Source: an uncultured Actinomycetes bacterium | GTDB taxonomy: Bacteria > Actinomycetota > Actinomycetes > Nanopelagicales > Nanopelagicaceae | Direction of reading: 5' to 3' | Assembly (NCBI GenBank): GCA_903897475.1 | Contig: CAIUBS010000010.1 | Location: 1 to 7,571, forward strand | DNA: 7,571 bases | Shown: positions 6,702-7,571 of the stretch, piece by piece | Position numbering within the stretch: position 1 is the stretch's first letter | Layout: every line of letters starts with the position of its first letter | Made by a program: the position numbers and the translations under genes | The notes under the pieces: model-generated | Told to the model about the DNA's origin: nothing | Seen by the model: only the letters and a program-made list of their open reading frames with translations | Database searches by the model: none

Positions 6702-6820
6702 TAATCTCTATCAATTCGAAGAGTTAAATAGAGAAGTAATGCAAGAATGCCAAATGCAATTAGTCCAAATCCAATAGGTGATACCGGTAGCTGCCTTGCT
6801 GATTCTTCAAGTAGATTCAT
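6701..6820 (-). CDS. small single-pass membrane protein
   Basis: A 39-residue reading frame fills the space between ligA and nadD. A short polar N-terminus (MNLLEESARQLPVSP) is followed by one hydrophobic segment at about 15-33 and a charged RIDRD tail, consistent with one membrane helix and the basic end inside. The PIGFGLIAFG style of helix recalls small membrane proteins found next to nadD in other actinobacteria (from memory, not checked). It starts 4 bases after the ligA stop and its TAA touches the presumed nadD start. An AAGGGG stretch inside the end of ligA lies about 13 bases before the ATG, far for a ribosome site. Function is unknown; tight placement between two housekeeping genes argues that it is real. 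Confidence 0.72.
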   Translation of the reverse strand: MNLLEESARQLPVSPIGFGLIAFGILALLLYLTLRIDRD

Positions 6821-6824
6821 ATGT

Positions 6825-7571
6825 TTAGTTTATCCCCTTCTCAAGTAATTTTTTAAATCCTGCCTCATCCAAGATAGTAATCCCAAGTTCCTGCGCTTTA
6901 TCTAACTTTGAACCAGCTGAATCTCCTGCTACAACAAAATCAGTTTTAGCCGAAACTGAAGATGAAGCTTTGCCGCCTCTTGAAGTGATTGCTTCACTGG
7001 CACCATCTCTAGTGAAATCATTTAATGAGCCAGTGACCACAATAGTTAATCCTGCCAAGGTTTGCGTTAATTTTTCTTTTGGTGCATCAACTAAAGCCAC
7101 ACCTGCTTTTTCCCACTTTTTAATAATTTGTTTATGCCAATCAACCTCAAACCATTCAACTATGGCATCGGCCATTACCTGCCCAACACCATCAATATCA
7201 GCAAGCTGCTGAGCGCTAGCCTTTTGAATATTTGCAATTGAACCAAACTTATTTGCAAGTGCTTGAGCACTAGTTGGACCAACATGTCTGATTGAAAGTG
7301 CGACTAACACTCGCCATAACGGTCTACTTTTAGCAAGATCTAGACCTGCGATAAATCGATCAGCGATCACACTCTTTGAGCCATCTTTTTTTGTAAAGAA
7401 ATCAGATTTACTTAAGTCCTTTAGGGTTAAGGAAAAAAGATCTCCTTCATCGACTACTAATTTGTCTTTAAGTAGTGCTGCTGCTGCTTCATACCCAAGA
7501 ACATCAATATCTAAAGCAGAACGAGATCCAATATAAAACAAACGCTCAACTACCTGCGCTGGACAACTTTG
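6825..7571 (-). CDS. ligA: NAD-dependent DNA ligase, C-terminal part (5' end cut off)
   Basis: LigA seals nicks in replication and repair using NAD+. The window holds only the last 248 residues of a protein usually near 670-700. The fragment begins QSCPAQVVER, whose Cys (residue 3) is the final ligand of the four-Cys zinc finger. It continues into the helix-hairpin-helix region (about 12-140), including DIDVLGYEAA, SIRHVGPTSAQALA and DIDGVGQVMADAIVEWF. A C-terminal BRCT domain follows (about 168-247), with LAGLTIVVTGSLNDFTRDG and SAKTDFVVAGDSAGSKLDKA. The adenylation domain with the catalytic Lys and the OB fold are upstream of the window. The frame is open to the window edge, so no start can be assigned. 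Downstream lie the small membrane gene and nadD, which supplies the cofactor of this enzyme; that link may be coincidental. Confidence 0.96.
   Translation of the reverse strand, partial: QSCPAQVVERLFYIGSRSALDIDVLGYEAAAALLKDKLVVDEGDLFSLTLKDLSKSDFFTKKDGSKSVIADRFIAGLDLAKSRPLWRVLVALSIRHVGPTSAQALANKFGSIANIQKASAQQLADIDGVGQVMADAIVEWFEVDWHKQIIKKWEKAGVALVDAPKEKLTQTLAGLTIVVTGSLNDFTRDGASEAITSRGGKASSSVSAKTDFVVAGDSAGSKLDKAQELGITILDEAGFKKLLEKGIN

Overview
Every gene recognised here lies on the minus strand, so transcription runs from high to low coordinates. The order is ligA (3' part), a 39-residue membrane protein, nadD, rsfS, a gpgP-like phosphatase, tRNA-Ala(GGC), a short-chain dehydrogenase, leuS, a secreted cytochrome b5/TPR protein and a UbiA-type prenyltransferase (3' end cut off). 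The DNA is A+T-rich by eye and very tightly packed. Several neighbours overlap or lie within a few bases, and no gene-free stretch exceeds about 60 bases.

The content points to an actinobacterium. The chain nadD - rsfS - histidine phosphatase - tRNA-Ala - leuS follows the arrangement known from high-GC actinobacteria, and the phosphatase resembles mycobacterial GpgP (Rv2419c). The short-chain dehydrogenase and the UbiA protein also carry actinobacterial-style signatures. Low GC plus extreme compaction suggests a streamlined lineage such as the freshwater acI group (Nanopelagicales). That placement is inference, not something the sequence proves.

Region by region: 6120-7571 holds ligase and NAD synthesis genes, with a small membrane protein between them. 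NadD makes the NAD precursor and LigA consumes NAD+. 5106-6133 holds the ribosome silencing factor and the phosphatase, coupled by overlapping stop and start codons. 5006-5078 is tRNA-Ala(GGC), about 30 bases from each neighbour and with no terminator visible on either side. 1582-4973 is an SDR oxidoreductase followed 2 bases later by leucyl-tRNA synthetase. 1-1552 holds the two accessory genes, each lacking a Shine-Dalgarno sequence but having a TANNNT hexamer at exactly -12 to -7 from its ATG, as expected for leaderless transcripts.

Most of the window is ordinary housekeeping. The points worth a second look are nadD, which has no ATG, GTG, TTG or CTG between its upstream in-frame stop and its nucleotide-binding motif; the secreted cytochrome b5-TPR fusion; and the paired leaderless-type promoters. 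I saw no mobile element, CRISPR array, phage gene or defence system, and no convincing new multi-gene system.
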